Source of the DNA: Warburgia ugandensis
Lineage: Eukaryota > Streptophyta > Magnoliopsida > Canellales > Canellaceae
Direction of reading: 5' to 3'
DNA: 64,000 nucleotides
Assembly (NCBI GenBank): GCA_035236585.1
Contig: CP141134.1
Coordinates: 21,196,414 to 21,260,413 of the forward strand
Position 1 is the stretch's first letter. Each line of letters opens with the position of its first letter. Shown here one piece after another: positions 27,901 through 41,500 of this stretch. A program made the translations under genes and the position numbers. The notes below the pieces were generated by a model, which was given only the letters and a program-made list of their open reading frames with translations, ran no database searches and was not told the origin of the DNA.

Positions 27901-30900
27901 TTATTAATAAACACAATCCCATCAATATCAGTGTCGATTGTAAATTAATTATAGATACTATTGAGTTACCTGATACCTCTACTTTGAAGTAGCCAACACT
28001 CTCTCTACGTCACCCGTTACTCCTCAGGCAAATATATTGATCATTACCGGTCTTCTTAAGAGCCTTCTAGATAAAGGACTCAGCAATAGAGGAACACGTC
28101 CTCTCAAATGACCATCACTAGACTCCTCATAATTTCAATTTTTGTGTCTTCACTTCCACCATTTCCTTTCATGTAACTAATGAATTATTTCATGGTCATA
28201 TTAGTCAAATCAATTGCAATTCTGTCAATCTCATATCCAATGAAATTAATCTTTTACAAGAGCCGCCATTATTAAAAACAACAATCTCGTCGATATCAAT
28301 GTTGAATGTAAATTAATTATAGATAATATTGAGTTATCTGATACCTCTACTTTGAAGTAGCCAACACTCTCTCTGCTTCACCTGTTACTCCTCAAGCAAA
28401 TATATTGATCATTACCGGTCTTCTCAAGAGCCTTCTAGATAAAGGACTCAGCAATAGAGGAACACGTCCCCTCAAATGACCATCACTAGACTCCTCATAA
28501 TTACAATTTTTGTGTCTTCACTTCCACCATTTCCTTTCATGTAACTAATGAATTATTTCATGGTCATATTAGTCAAATCAATTGCAACTCTGTCAATCTC
28601 ATATCCAATGAAACAAATCTTTTATAATAGCCTTCATTATTAGTAACCACAATCTCATCAATATCAGTGTTGAATGTAAATCAATTATAAATACTATTGA
28701 GCTGCTTTAAATTAGCCAACACTCTCTCTACATCACCCGTTACTCCTCAGGCAAATATATTGATCATTACCGGTCTTCGCAAGAGCCTTCTAGATAAAGG
28801 ACTCAGCAATAGAGGAACAAGTCCTCTTAAATGACCATCACTAGACTCCCCATTATTTAAATTTTTGTGTCTTCACTTCCACCATTTCCTTTCATGTAAC
28901 TAATGTATTATTTCATGGTCATATTAGTCAAATCAATTGCAACTCTGTCAATCTCATATCCAACGAAACAAATCTTTTGTAATAGCCTTCATTATTAGCA
29001 ACCACAATCTCATCAATATCAGTGTTGAATGTAATTTAATTATAGATACTATTGAGTTGCCTGATACCTCTACTTTGGAGTAGCCAACACTCTCTCTACA
29101 TCACCCATTACTCCTCAGGCAAATATATTGATCATTACCGGTCTTCGCAAGAGCCTTCTAGATAAAGGACTCAGCAATAGAGGAACACATCCTCTCAAAT
29201 GGCCATCACTAGACTCCTCATAATTACAATTTTAGTGTCTTCACTTCCACCATTTCCTTTCATGTAACTAATGAATTATTTCATGGTCATATTAGTCAAA
29301 TCAATTGCAACTCTCCCATTCTCATATGCAATGAAACAAATAATAGCCTTCATTATTAATAACCACAATCCCATCAATATCAGTGTTGAATTTAAATCAA
29401 TTATAAATACAATTGAGCTACCTGATACCTCTACTTTAAAGTAGCGCACACTCTCTCTACATCACCCGTTACACGTCAGGCGAATATATTAATCATTACC
29501 AGTCTTCTCAAGAGCCTTTTAGATAAATAACTCAGCAATAGAGGAGCACGTCCTCTCGAATGACCATCATTAGACTCCTCATAATTTCAATTTTTGTGTC
29601 TTCACTTCCACCATTTCCTTTCATGTAACTAATGAATTATTTCATGGTCATATTAGTCAAATCAATTGCAACTCTGTCAATCTCATATCCAATGAAACAA
29701 ATCTTTTATAATAGCCTTCATTATTAGTAACCACAATATCATCAATATCAGTGTTGAATGTAAATCAATTATAAATACAATTGAGCTGCTTTAAATTAGC
29801 CAACACTCTCTCTGCCTCACCTGTTACTCCTCAGCAAATATATTGATCATTACTGGTCTTCTCAAGAGCCTTCTAGATAAAGGACTCAGCAACAGAGGAA
29901 CACGTCCTCTCTAATGACCATCACTAGACTCCTCATAATTACAATTTTTGTGTCTTCACTTCCACCATTTCCTTTCATGTAACTAATGAATTATTTCATC
30001 GTCATATTAGTCAAATCAATTGGAACTCTGTCAATCTCATATCCATTGAAACTGATCTTTTATAATAGCCTTCATTATTAATAACCACAATCCCATCAAT
30101 ATCAGTGTTGAATTTAAATCAATTATAGATACTATTGAGCTACCTGATACCTCTACTTTAAAGTAGCCAACACTCTCTCTACATCACCCGTTACACCTCA
30201 GGCGAATATATTAATCATTACCGATCTTCTCAAGAGCCTTCTAGATAAAGGACTCAGCAATAGAGGAACACGTCCTCTCAAATGGCCATCATTAGACTCC
30301 TCATAATTTCAATTTTTGTGTCTTCACTTCCACCATTTCCTTTCATGTAACTAATGAATTATTTCATGGTCATATTAGTCAAATCAATTGCAACTCTGTC
30401 AATCTCATATCCAATGAAATTAATCTTTTACAAGAGCCGCCATTATTAAAAACAACAATCTCATCAATATCAATGTTGAATGTAAATTAATTATAGATAA
30501 TATTGAGTTATCTGATACCTCTACTTTGAAGTAGCCAACACTCTCTCTGCTTCACCTGTTACTCCTCAAGCAAATATATTGATCATTACCGGTCTTCTCA
30601 AGAGCCTTCTAGATAAAGGACTCAGCAATAGAGGAACGCGTCCTCTTAAATGACCATCACTAGACTCCCCATAATTTAAAATTTTGTGTCTTCACTTCCA
30701 CCATTTCCTTTCATGTAACTAATGAATTATTTCATGGTCATATTAGTCAAATCAATTGCAACTCTGTCAATCTCATATCCAACGAAACAAATCTTTTATA
30801 ATAGCCTTCATTATTAGCAACCACAATCTCATCAATATCAGTGTTGAATGTAATTTAATTATAGGTACTATTGAGTTGCCTGATACCTCTACTTTGGAGT

Positions 30901-32285
30901 AGCCAACACTCTCTCTACATCACCCATTACTCCTCGTGCAAATATACTGATCATTATCGATCTTCGCAAGAGCCTTCTAGATAAAGGACTCAGCAATAGA
31001 GGAACACGTCCTCTCAAATGACCATCACTAGACTCCTCATAATTTAAATTTTTGTGTCTTCACTTCCGCCATTTCCTTTCATGTAACTAATGAATTATTT
31101 CATGGCCATATTAGTCAAATCAATTGCAACTCTGTCAATCTCATATCCAATGAAATTAATCTTTTACAATAGCTGCCATTATTAAAAACCACAATCTCAT
31201 CAATATTAGTGTTGAATGTAAATTAATTATAGAAACTCTGTCAATCTCATATCCATTGAAACTGATCTTTTATAATAGCCTTCATTATTAATAACCACAA
31301 TCCCATCAATATCAGTGTTGAATTTAAATCAATTATAGATACTATTGAGCTACCTGATACCTCTACTTTAAAGTAGCCAACACTCTCTCTACATCACCCG
31401 TTACACCTCAGGCGAATATATTAATCATTACCGATCTTCTCAAGAGCCTTCTAGATAAAGGACTCAGCAATAGAGGAACACGTCCTCTCAAATGGCCATC
31501 ATTAGACTCCTCATAATTTCAATTTTTGTGTCTTCACTTCCACCATTTCCTTTCATGTAACTAATGAATTATTTCATGGTCATATTAGTCAAATCAATTG
31601 CAACTCTGTCAATCTCATATCCAATGAAATTAATCTTTTACAAGAGCCGCCATTATTAAAAACAACAATCTCATCAATATCAATGTTGAATGTAAATTAA
31701 TTATAGATAATATTGAGTTATCTGATACCTCTACTTTGAAGTAGCCAACACTCTCTCTGCTTCACCTGTTACTCCTCAAGCAAATATATTGATCATTACC
31801 GGTCTTCTCAAGAGCCTTCTAGATAAAGGACTCAGCAATAGAGGAACACGTCCTCTCAAATGACCATCACTAGACTCCTCATAATTACAATTTTTGTGTC
31901 TTCACTTCCACCATTTCCTTTCATGTAACTAATGAATTATTTCATCGTCATATTAGTCAAATCAATTGGAACTCTGTCAATCTCATATCCATTGAAACTG
32001 ATCTTTTATAATAGCCTTCATTATTAATAACCACAATCCCATCAATATCAGTGTTGAATTTAAATCAATTATAGATACTATTGAGCTACCTGATACCTCT
32101 ACTTTAAAGTAGCCAACACTCTCTCTACATCACCCGTTACACCTCAGGCGAATATATTAATCATTACCGATCTTCTCAAGAGCCTTCTAGATAAAGGACT
32201 CAGCAATAGAGGAACACGTCCTCTCAAATGGCCATCATTAGACTCCTCATAATTTCAATTTTTGTGTCTTCACTTCCACCAATTC
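21981..32285. repeat. Satellite array, 368-bp unit, 28 units
   Basis: The anchor ACTCTCTCTA (with small variants) was located 28 times from 22031 to 32118. Most steps are exactly 367-368 bases; four are 355 (a variant lacking 13 bases), one is 361, and two are 474 (an extra 106-base part-unit). Units are AT-rich, keep a well-conserved core (GAGCCTTCTAGATAAAGGAC, then GAGGAACACGTCCTC) and a variable part. There is no open frame running through units. The left edge merges with decayed gypsy interior, and the right edge stops inside a gypsy LTR. Longer blocks are duplicated within the array. Confidence 0.95.
22012..22025. other. 14-bp perfect dyad within the satellite unit (example)
   Basis: CTACTTTAAAGTAG is its own reverse complement and recurs in many units, for example near 22384, 22748, 23115 and 25050. 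Another class has CTACTTTGAAGTAG, and the 355-bp class lacks half of the dyad. Confidence 0.8.
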
Positions 32286-32354
32286 CATGAAGAATGTATA
32301 CTTTCAAATCGAATGCATTATAATCAACTAATCAATATGGTTCAATTATTTAAA

Positions 32355-32376
32355 ATATATATATATATATATTTTA
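32355..32376. repeat. (AT)n run
   Basis: Short AT dinucleotide run in the left piece of the split LTR. Confidence 0.85.
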
Positions 32377-32468
32377 ATAAAATTGATAACATGTTCAAAA
32401 TCAAATGACAAATAGATGCTATAACTACCTACCTCTTATGGTGATTTCCTATGATTCAACAAGCTTTT

Positions 32469-35225
32469 TGTTGTTGTTTTAAATAAAACTTGCAAGTGCA
32501 CGAATCGTTTGCAATATAGTACACTAGTGAGGTAGATCTCACGAGGAGTTGAACTAATGTGATGCTAATGGTTCCTACTTTAAACTATCTAACCTAGCCA
32601 AGATAATGCGATTTTAACCTAAACTAATGGTGGAAATAAAAAAATTGCATGAAATTAGAAACTTTCTAAATTTAGAACTTTAAACACAGAAACTTTCTCA
32701 ACTAACCTAACTTGGAAATTAAACCTAAACAATGATCTAATTAAGAAATTAAAACACGTAATACTTATGAAAACAATTAAATAAGTGGTATGCATGGAAT
32801 TAAGCTAGAAAGAATGCATGAGCTAGAATGCAATTTAGGCTAACATGGAATGCCTAAAACCTAAAGGATGGAATTAAGATGTAAACTAGTAATTAATGGA
32901 ATGTAAACTAAGATCAAACTATAATTAAACAAGAAAACTATTTGAGAACAATAGCTAATCAAACACTTAAAAGAAAGCTACCAAAGTATCATGCACATGA
33001 TCCACGAAATGGTGTGCATGATTCATGAAGTAAACATAGTTTGATATCTAAATATCATGCAATCTAATCTAAGCATTAACTCAACATTCTAAATAACTAA
33101 ATCCTTGGAGAATCAAGCAAACTAGCAATAAGAAATGCTAACATCAAGCACGAATCAGTCATGATTACTATGTTGTTGAAAATTCCAATAATATGCTATT
33201 TTTAATATCCAAGTAGTTTGCACATGAAATTAAAGAACTTGAAATACCATAAAACATTCAAAACTAAATTAATTAGCTACTAGAAATAAGCAGCAATGAT
33301 AAGCCTCAAAGAACTTTATTGAATGAATGTCAAATTACATAAAAAAGAGAATGCATGAACATGTATACAATTGTTGGACTTTGCATGCTTTTTCAAGACA
33401 TGGAACTTGATTCCAATTACATATGAAACACCTCTTAAAAAAATTAAATCAAGTTCAAATAACATGTAATTATAACCAAAATAAACCCAAGAGAAGAAAA
33501 GCTAGGAAGATGGAACTATTTTAAGACAAAAACAGCCTTAAACTAAAGTTAGAACTAAGCAAAAACCACATAAAAGAGGGAGGGAAATCAAAAGATTTAA
33601 GCTACTGTTTCTCTTGGTTGTCACTACGAAAGAAATAATAACTTATATCTTAAGAGAATGGACCAAAAAAATAAGAGTATTGCAAGCTAGATTCAAGGGA
33701 AGCAAAGGCATAAAAACAAGTGCATGAAGGTAGGGAAGACAAGAACAAGAAAGCAAGGTAATAACACGAGTAAAAAAGCAAGGAATCAAAGATGAGATCT
33801 AACTTGAACTTTTAAGAAGCAAACAAGGGAATAATATCTAATGGAAGAGGCATGGAAGCATGGGGGAAATTGCTTCCATGGAGAGAAACACATTGAAGAA
33901 CAAGAGGAGGGAAGAAGGGTGGAGAATGTCTCCTTCTTAGAAGGGGCTGATCTCCCCTTCTCCAAGAGTCCTTTCACTTTTATTTCTCTCCTCTTTTTAT
34001 TTGTTTTGGGAACTTCCTAACCTAGCTCATATGTGATCCATATGTGATCCTAAGGTGGAGAGAAAAGATAGGAAATATAAGGGTTAGATGATGCATAGAC
34101 CTAGGGCTTTAAAAAGGAAACAAGGGCTGATTTTTTGTTGTCTTAAGGTGGGGAGACACCTCTTTTTTAGGGAGCGATGTCTCCCCCCTTTAAAAATCAT
34201 GAAACCCCTTGAAATTAGGAAGGTAGATGAGGTGATAAGGTAGGAAAAAGATGAGAAGAATAAAAGAAGGTGGGAAGAAAGTGGGGTGTAGGAAAGACTT
34301 AGGAAAGTGAGGTGAGATGAAGGTTTTTGATTGGTTGAGGGATTTCTTAAGGCCTTGGGATTGGTTAGGTAGCTAGGATGGAAGTTTAGGAAGGTGGAAG
34401 AGTTATGGAATGGTAGGACTCTTGAATGGAAATTCAAATTCATGGTGATCTTTGGTGGTGAGATGGAAAGTGATAAATTAGTGGGAGAAAGAGGAAAAAA
34501 CATAAAAATTGAAAGATTCTCATCCAATTGGTCCATATGCAAACTTATCCTAATAAGATTTTTCTTAATTGTCTTCAAAATATCCCTTAAATTCTCATGG
34601 ATAATCCTCTTGAATTTCATCCAATCCTACCCTTTCATTTAGCTTATCTTGATGGCTTAGATGGCTCACTTTGAAGGCTCCATTGGCTAGGCTTCTTGGC
34701 TCCATCCCTTGGCTTGAGTGGCCTGTATGGTTTGGCCTGAATTTCTTAGCTCTCCACCTTCTCTCATGGCTTATGTGGCTAAGGTAGCTTAAGTGGCTTC
34801 CATGCAAAGTTGGTGGAAGTACATGGCTTACTTTATAGGCCTACTTTGGCCATCTTTAGATCCTTTAATTGCATCCATTACTAGTCCACAAGATGATCTT
34901 AACCTCTGTTTTTATGTTAGATTGATGATTTTGAGGTTTTGACTTGATCTTTTAATCTTGATCTTCAATTTTCATCTCAATTAATCTCACACCATCTTAC
35001 CTCCTACAAAAAGTGAAAAATTGTAATTAAATCCTAGAAAAATATTATTAATAACATACTTACCTTGGAGTAGCCTTTAGACCAACAAAATAACAAACTT
35101 TTGCTTCATTAGGTAAAAACTGCACGTGTTACGAATTTTGGCCTAAAAATCCTAAATTACCCCTATAAGTTGTAACACATGGGTAACTAATTGGGTGATT
35201 TTTATACAAAATTAAATACTTATCA
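32469..35225 (-). mobile_element. Solo LTR, Tat/Athila-type, 2.76 kb, with target-site duplication
   Basis: The sequence runs TGTTGTTG...ACTTATCA and is flanked on both sides by CTTTT (32464-32468 and 35226-35230), a 5-bp target duplication. Flanking bases rejoin to a continuous older LTR. It shares its start and its CAAGTGCACG box with the LTR at 10952-13501. With no interior and an intact duplication it is a solo LTR made by LTR-LTR recombination. Open frames of 63-178 codons in it have no recognisable content. Confidence 0.85.
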
Positions 35226-37347
35226 CTTTTTGCTCAATTTTTGCCATTGGTCCAACAATGAGTCAATCCATTTGTGCCTTAATCTATTCAACACATAAAA
35301 TTTCTATTTTTTATATACTTATATACACTTAGATTTTAAATTTAATTATGATCTAATGGTTTGATCACCCTAGATCATTAAACCATTAAAATTTCTATAA
35401 TTTTATCTTAAATACATCTTTAGGTCTTATGATCTCAATTGCTTAGGCTGTCGATCTACCTTTCAAAACATGGATCAATGATTAGACATTTATCAAGTAT
35501 TAGAAACTCATATCTAAGCCATTGATTTCCAATCAACAATCCAATTTATCTAGTAGTCATCTAGTCTTACTAATCAATATAGTTACAAGCTACTTTCAAT
35601 AGTTTTTAACCATTGATCAACTATTTGCATGGTTTGATTAGTGATGAAAGGGTTGCCTTTACTATCACAAGTTAAATCTTAGTTTGTTCAACTATATGAG
35701 GGGTGTACTTTTCATATATCATGCAAAAAGTATTACAAGTTATCCTTCTAAGTATTTGAACATGATCTAACAGCCATTATTATTCAAATTCCATCTAATT
35801 ATAATAAAATAAAATTTTTAGTCTTTGATCTAAGCATCTAATAATGATTTGATGGTGCACATCTATTAGATCATTGTGGTAGGTCAAAGATCATCAAATA
35901 TGTCATCAGATTTAGATTTGGAAAGCTAAATTATTTCAGATATGGTCCACTGATCATGGATCAATACATTGATCTATTGAGCATGCAAATTGATGAATGG
36001 TCCATACATTATGTGCTTAGATGATGGTTGGATCTATTCTTGGAGTACAAATTGTTGATTACAATGTGTACAAGGCTAGATTTAACTAAAAATCAACTTT
36101 TAGAGGTTAGATTGTTCATAATTAGCTTTTGATCATCATAATCTTGCTGTTGAACTGTTAGGTTTTGTAGAACACAAATTGCAAATCTCATATTGAGATC
36201 GGGTCTAACTTTGAAAAGTTAAATGATCCCTAATAAAAAATCTAACCATTCCATCATGTAGATCAGGTTAAAAAACCCTAGAATCATGTTATTCACCTAA
36301 AATTTCAAGTCGACAAAGAAGGTGATAGGTACAATCATCGCCAGTGATGCCTTCTACTCTAAATCTTTAATTTCTTTGAGGGGAAATGCATATTTGGAGG
36401 TTACCTATAATTCTGCAGAACTTGAGGCTGTTTTGCCATCATTTGATGTAAAAAAAGTGAGATTTATCAATCAAAATGCCTCAAAAAAAAAATAAAAATC
36501 ATAATCATCATATTTTGAAATTCAATTCAATCTCTAATGAAAACTCTCTCAATCATGAAATATCTAGAGGACTTTTGATTGATTTTTGGAAGGAAAGACA
36601 ACAATAGCATCCAGTCATTAATTAAACATTGTCTTCCCCATAGTAGATGCTAAAGAATTGGACAGCCTAAGACCTCATCTAGTGTTTTGCTTGTACAGGT
36701 GCAATGGATGGTGGGGTGGAGAGAGAGAGAGAGAAGGAAGGGGCATTGCTGTATGACTACCTCAGGCAGCTCCAGCGAGGAAATTTAGACGGGAGTGTGG
36801 GAACAGAAGAGAAGGTGAGAAAGGGGAATTGTGTGGAAGCAATGGTGTAGGAGGAAAGGAGGAAGATGGGCTTTTTAATAATGGCCACAATGGCATTTCT
36901 GCTAGATAGAGCACATGGTGATGGCGTGTGCCATCGCATAGCCATCGACATTAAATGCCTATGCCACTGGTAGGGTAGAAGGAAGAAAATACGTAAAAAG
37001 ATAGGTGACAGGTTTGTTGGGGGTGTCATTATCAAGAATGGCCCCACTATTTTAGGCATTGTATGTTTTTAAAAAGTACAAGTGGGGCCTACTTATAAAA
37101 TTACCAAAATACCTTTCTAGTTTGTGATCTAGAAACTTCTTCGTTTAAACTCCAATTTCAATGTTCATAGTGCTATTGAATTCTATTTTTTAAGTATAAT
37201 CCAATTATTAAGGTTGCAATACTTGATTTGACTCTATAAAAAGCTCACTTTTTAGAATTACAAAAACTAAAAAAATCTATATTCTCATTTCTTCACAAAA
37301 TAAATAAAAAATTACACAAAATGAGTTTTAAAAATTAGGGCATTGTA

Positions 37348-38596
37348 GTTATAATCAAATGACAATGAGTATTTAACAACAATCAAAGGCTTAGAGTAAT
37401 ATCTAATGGTAGAGAAATTTTATTCATAAACATAGTTGTGTCCAATAACATGAAGTCTCACTAGTTGTAGACACTGCCCCTAGAGCAAGTCTTTGGAAGA
37501 TTTGAGTTATTAATCTTATACAATAGATAAAGTGGGCAAATTGTGAGAAATCATTGCATTTGGGTAATCTTAGAATCTTGTTTTAGGTCTTTGAAAAATT
37601 AAATAGAATTAGCTGTTCTTGATTTTTGGCCCAAAGAAACATAGGCTAAAAGCATTCAATCATGAAAGTTGATTTCTAGTCTATCTAAGTTATTCCAAAT
37701 ACGATGAATGGCTTAGATCTATAAAACATAATTACCATATTGAGAAAAGGCAGTGTCTACTCCTTAGAATGCATGCTTCTGAGCTTCTACTCCTACTATG
37801 ACTCATAAACATTTAGATGAGTACAAAGTGCATCCCACTTGTACTTCTATCAACTACTATTTCAAAAGATCCCTCCAGTAAGAGTCTACCTTCAAGAGTG
37901 TGAAATAAGTCCACGCCTCTTTTCTTGTGGAGTGTGAAACTCTCTTGTAGATCTGACAATAACAAATTAATCCATTTGGACAATCATAACTGCTTGTTTT
38001 GTGTCTTTACACATTATTAGAAATGGATAATCTTGATATTTGATTCAAGAGGAATGATGGAATAGTGTGCATCACTTGGATAATTGATCAGACCCATCCA
38101 TCTGATTTTTATGCCTCGACATCACTTGGATACTCAAAAATCAATGTTATTGAATGAATATAACAACTAAAAGAAATGTGCTTGTTACTTATTGAATATG
38201 GATTGTTCTTTAAACAAGGTTCCCCACAAACATTTGTTTAGACTCTAAGCTCATTTAATCCTTACTCTTTCTAAGGAAATAAGATTAGAAGCATTTAATG
38301 GGCATCCCTAGCTTATTTAAGTCATTCCATACATGATGAACGAATTGCATTTACCAAAAAGGGTCTCACTATACCAAAAACAAGGCGGTGTATGCTTCTT
38401 GCTTGTTTGTTGAGTATGGACTCTCACGAGGACTCACTTCATACTAAAAATATGCCTGACTAAGCAAAATATCAAGCATGCCACAATTCTAGTGGTTTGG
38501 TTGGGACTACCAAATAATCTATCCTAGTTTTATTGGAGTGATGCTAGGCTGAAGGCTTGTTCCCTAGAAGTGCCCTTCATTTTTTAATGAAGGAGC
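37348..38596. other. Intergenic, contains a degenerate direct repeat
   Basis: No gene seen. About 37640-37770 and 38270-38400 are diverged copies of one sequence about 630 bases apart: both run through words such as AGAAGCATTTAAT, AAGTCATTCCA, GATGAATGG and AGGCAGTGTCTACTCCTT. The solo LTR at 38597 interrupts this DNA. Confidence 0.5.
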
Positions 38597-41500
38597 TGTA
38601 ACACCCCCTAACTTTTGTAATGAAATTGAGAATTTCAAGGAAAAATCAGGCTGGAATATTAGGGTTAGTAAAAATGCACTTCTCATAAAAGTACAATCAA
38701 GGTATAAGACATGTATAATTGAAAACATACTCAACGAACCCTTCTAAATGACTATAAGTACGACAAATTCTAAATTTAGATGAAAAATCCTTATTTTTCT
38801 ACATTTTTATGAAAAAAAGGGTAAAATAGTAATTTTACTCATAACTGAGACCTAAGACATAAAAATTTGAAATGTACTCAGAAATACAAGTCCAAACACC
38901 ACTAAGTATGCTCAATTTTGAGTTCATGGGAATAAACCCTATTTTTCTCCATAAAGGGCAAAGTGGTCTTTTCATACTTCGTGGGGCCCACAAAGGAATC
39001 CAATGGCCAACGCACATGTAATTATGAGATAAACCACTGCCACCTACTAGTGGAGAAGGAGGTGGTAGTGGGAATCCAATGAACATTGAATAATAAAAAG
39101 AATAAAACATAATAATTACACATAATCATGAAAAACACCTTAAATACCTATAAATACTTCAGAAAAAAATTCCCAAAAAAATTCCCAAAATTCACCACGA
39201 AATTCCCTAGCCTCCCTCAAAATCTCGGCTGAAAACTCCTCCCCCTTCTCTCTCTCTCTCTCTCTCCTTCCTATTTATTTCCCTCTGTTAATGCTTCCAC
39301 AGACGCACCCAGGGGAATATTCCACCCTGGACGTGTCGTCCCTGACGAGTAGGGTTTTCACCCTACTACAGTTTTTCAATTAGCCATCCATTTTCGACCT
39401 TTCAATTTTAATCTTAAACTATTGGATCTTTTTGGAATGAGGAGATCTACAAAAGCCCTATAATTTTATGACGATCAGTGGAGTATTCACTAGCTAAATC
39501 ATCGGAAAACAATAAGCTCAGGTGACTTATATTCAAGTGTGGATTTTCTTATTTTTTGGCCAATTTTCTAGACTCTAAACACTCCAGGTAGGTGCATCTC
39601 CCTTCCAACTTTCTATTCCAGTAGTTAGGTAGTATTTTCCAACCTCCAGGAGATCTCCCCAACTGTTGATTCGTCGAAGAATAAGGATTCAAAAATAGGG
39701 TGAGATCTACTATCTTGGATGGCTCAAATGAAATCTCTAAGCAGTTGGATGGATTCCTAGGGCCCCAAAACCCCAAGAGATGAAATCTGGGCAGTTGATG
39801 ATCAAAGATGGAGGAGATCCAGCCATGGGTGATCCGACGGTCTAGATCTGGACCGTCTCGCCTATAACCAGTCACCTCCATCGACCACCTGGGATAGGTA
39901 GTAATGAGCCCAGGCTACTAGCCGTCCCACACCAGTAAACCCAGATTTGATCTGTGTCATCCAAATTTTGAAATAGATCCTTGTTTTTATAATTAAGAGC
40001 TTGATTTAGCTCTAATTTTAAATAAAAAATTTGCTATAGAATCCTTGTCATATGTATTAGCTACTGAACTCGTAATAGTAATATTTTTAATTGAATTTAA
40101 TTGTGAAAATTATTAAATCTATTCCAATAGTGTTGGATCATGATCGGGATGATCTCAAATTGGAGATCTAAACTGATGGATGGGTTCAGGAGTCTCAAAA
40201 CCTTGAAGACCATGATCATAGTATAATTTATAGGTTTCTAGATCAAGTAAATCAATAAAAACAATAAGATTAAAATTCAGCCCTTAAAATAAATTGAAAT
40301 CTTAAAATCCTATTTCTGATCTCAATTTAACTCCAAATTGAGATTGGAAAGTTGGGATAGATTCCTTGTGATGAGTAGAACCTACTAAACTTAGAAAATT
40401 TATATTTTGATGCATGTAAAATTCTGTTAATAAAGAAAAGTGTTACTAATTCTTATGATTGGTAAAATTTGGAATGATCAAACCATATAATTATGATCCA
40501 TTGATGATCTTATGACTTTAAAATATAGAATCAATGGTTATAAGTGACTGATCTATGTTTACTAAAGAGATATAGCCTTAAAAAATAGTAAGATCTATAA
40601 AAAAATGAATGGTAATCTCCTTTGATCAAGTTGTTCAAGGATGATTGGATAGTATGGATGTGTTTTGATGATGATATGAAGTTCATATCACATGGAATTA
40701 TGGACTAGATGATGATAATTTGGGATAGATCAAGATCTATGCCCTTAAATTGGATATAAGGACTTAAGATTTTCTTGATCAAGAAAGATTAGATCATTAG
40801 ATGAGATGCATCAATGATCTAATAATGAAATCATATCAACAAGATATATTAGATCTAAAGGAAAATGAAAAGATCAAGATCTAAACCCTAAAAGAGATGA
40901 AAGATGAATAATGACCATTGGATCATGATGAATAGTTAAGGCATGTTAGATTTTTATTTGAATTATTAAATTTTATTATAATTGTCCTTTATTGCTTAGT
41001 ATATTTAATTGTAAATTTATTTATTTATTTATGCTTTAATGTTTATGTTATGAAAATTACCTTGAAAATGTAATTATGAAATTAGAGTTGAAAGGACATT
41101 TATATGAAATAAATGACATGGACTTAATGATAGTATGGGCTATAGTTAGTAGGACAATATAAGAAATATCATTTCCTTGGCCCAAATTAGGAGAATAATG
41201 AAACTCCATGAATGACATTTAAATGTTCATAGATTTAATTAAAATCAATTAGAAAGAGTACTTAGGGTTAAAAAGCTTATAAGAACCTTATGAAAAGTTG
41301 AGTTAAGGTCACCCTAGTGGATGATGAACATGGTGGTTAGGGGGGTAATCTAATTGAGCCTTGCTCTTTCCCCACCTTCTGTTGACGTTCGTGAGGTCTA
41401 AACACCTCCTTACATGAGGATTGAAGTAAATACTTTGTGTTCAACCATTCACCTACTAAGCCTTAGCCAATTTGACATAAGAGGAGCTATCTAAACTTAG

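Larger units (their letters stand above)
32286..37347 (-). mobile_element. Old gypsy LTR, cut by the array and split by a nested LTR
   Basis: Two pieces, 32286-32468 and 35231-37347, belong together around a nested LTR. The left piece matches the zone with ACCTACCTC found in two other gypsy LTRs of the window (about 8805 and 18338). The right piece carries the shared blocks GGGTGTCATTATCAA and TTTAAAAATTAGG just before its end, like 19840-20148. Its right end shows no primer site or polypurine tract. The portion that should precede the left piece is missing where the satellite array stops. By eye it is only distantly similar to the LTR at 16855-20148, so the two are not a recent pair. Confidence 0.6.

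Noticed and set aside
34084-34620. 178-codon minus-strand frame inside the solo LTR
   Set aside because: No recognisable domain, located in an LTR, and the related LTR at 10952-13501 has no matching frame.
16855-37347. Idea that the LTRs at 16855-20148 and 32286-37347 are the two ends of one element enclosing the array
   Set aside because: They are only distantly similar and the outer flanks (CTAGG and GTTAT) do not match as a target duplication, so they are better seen as separate insertions.
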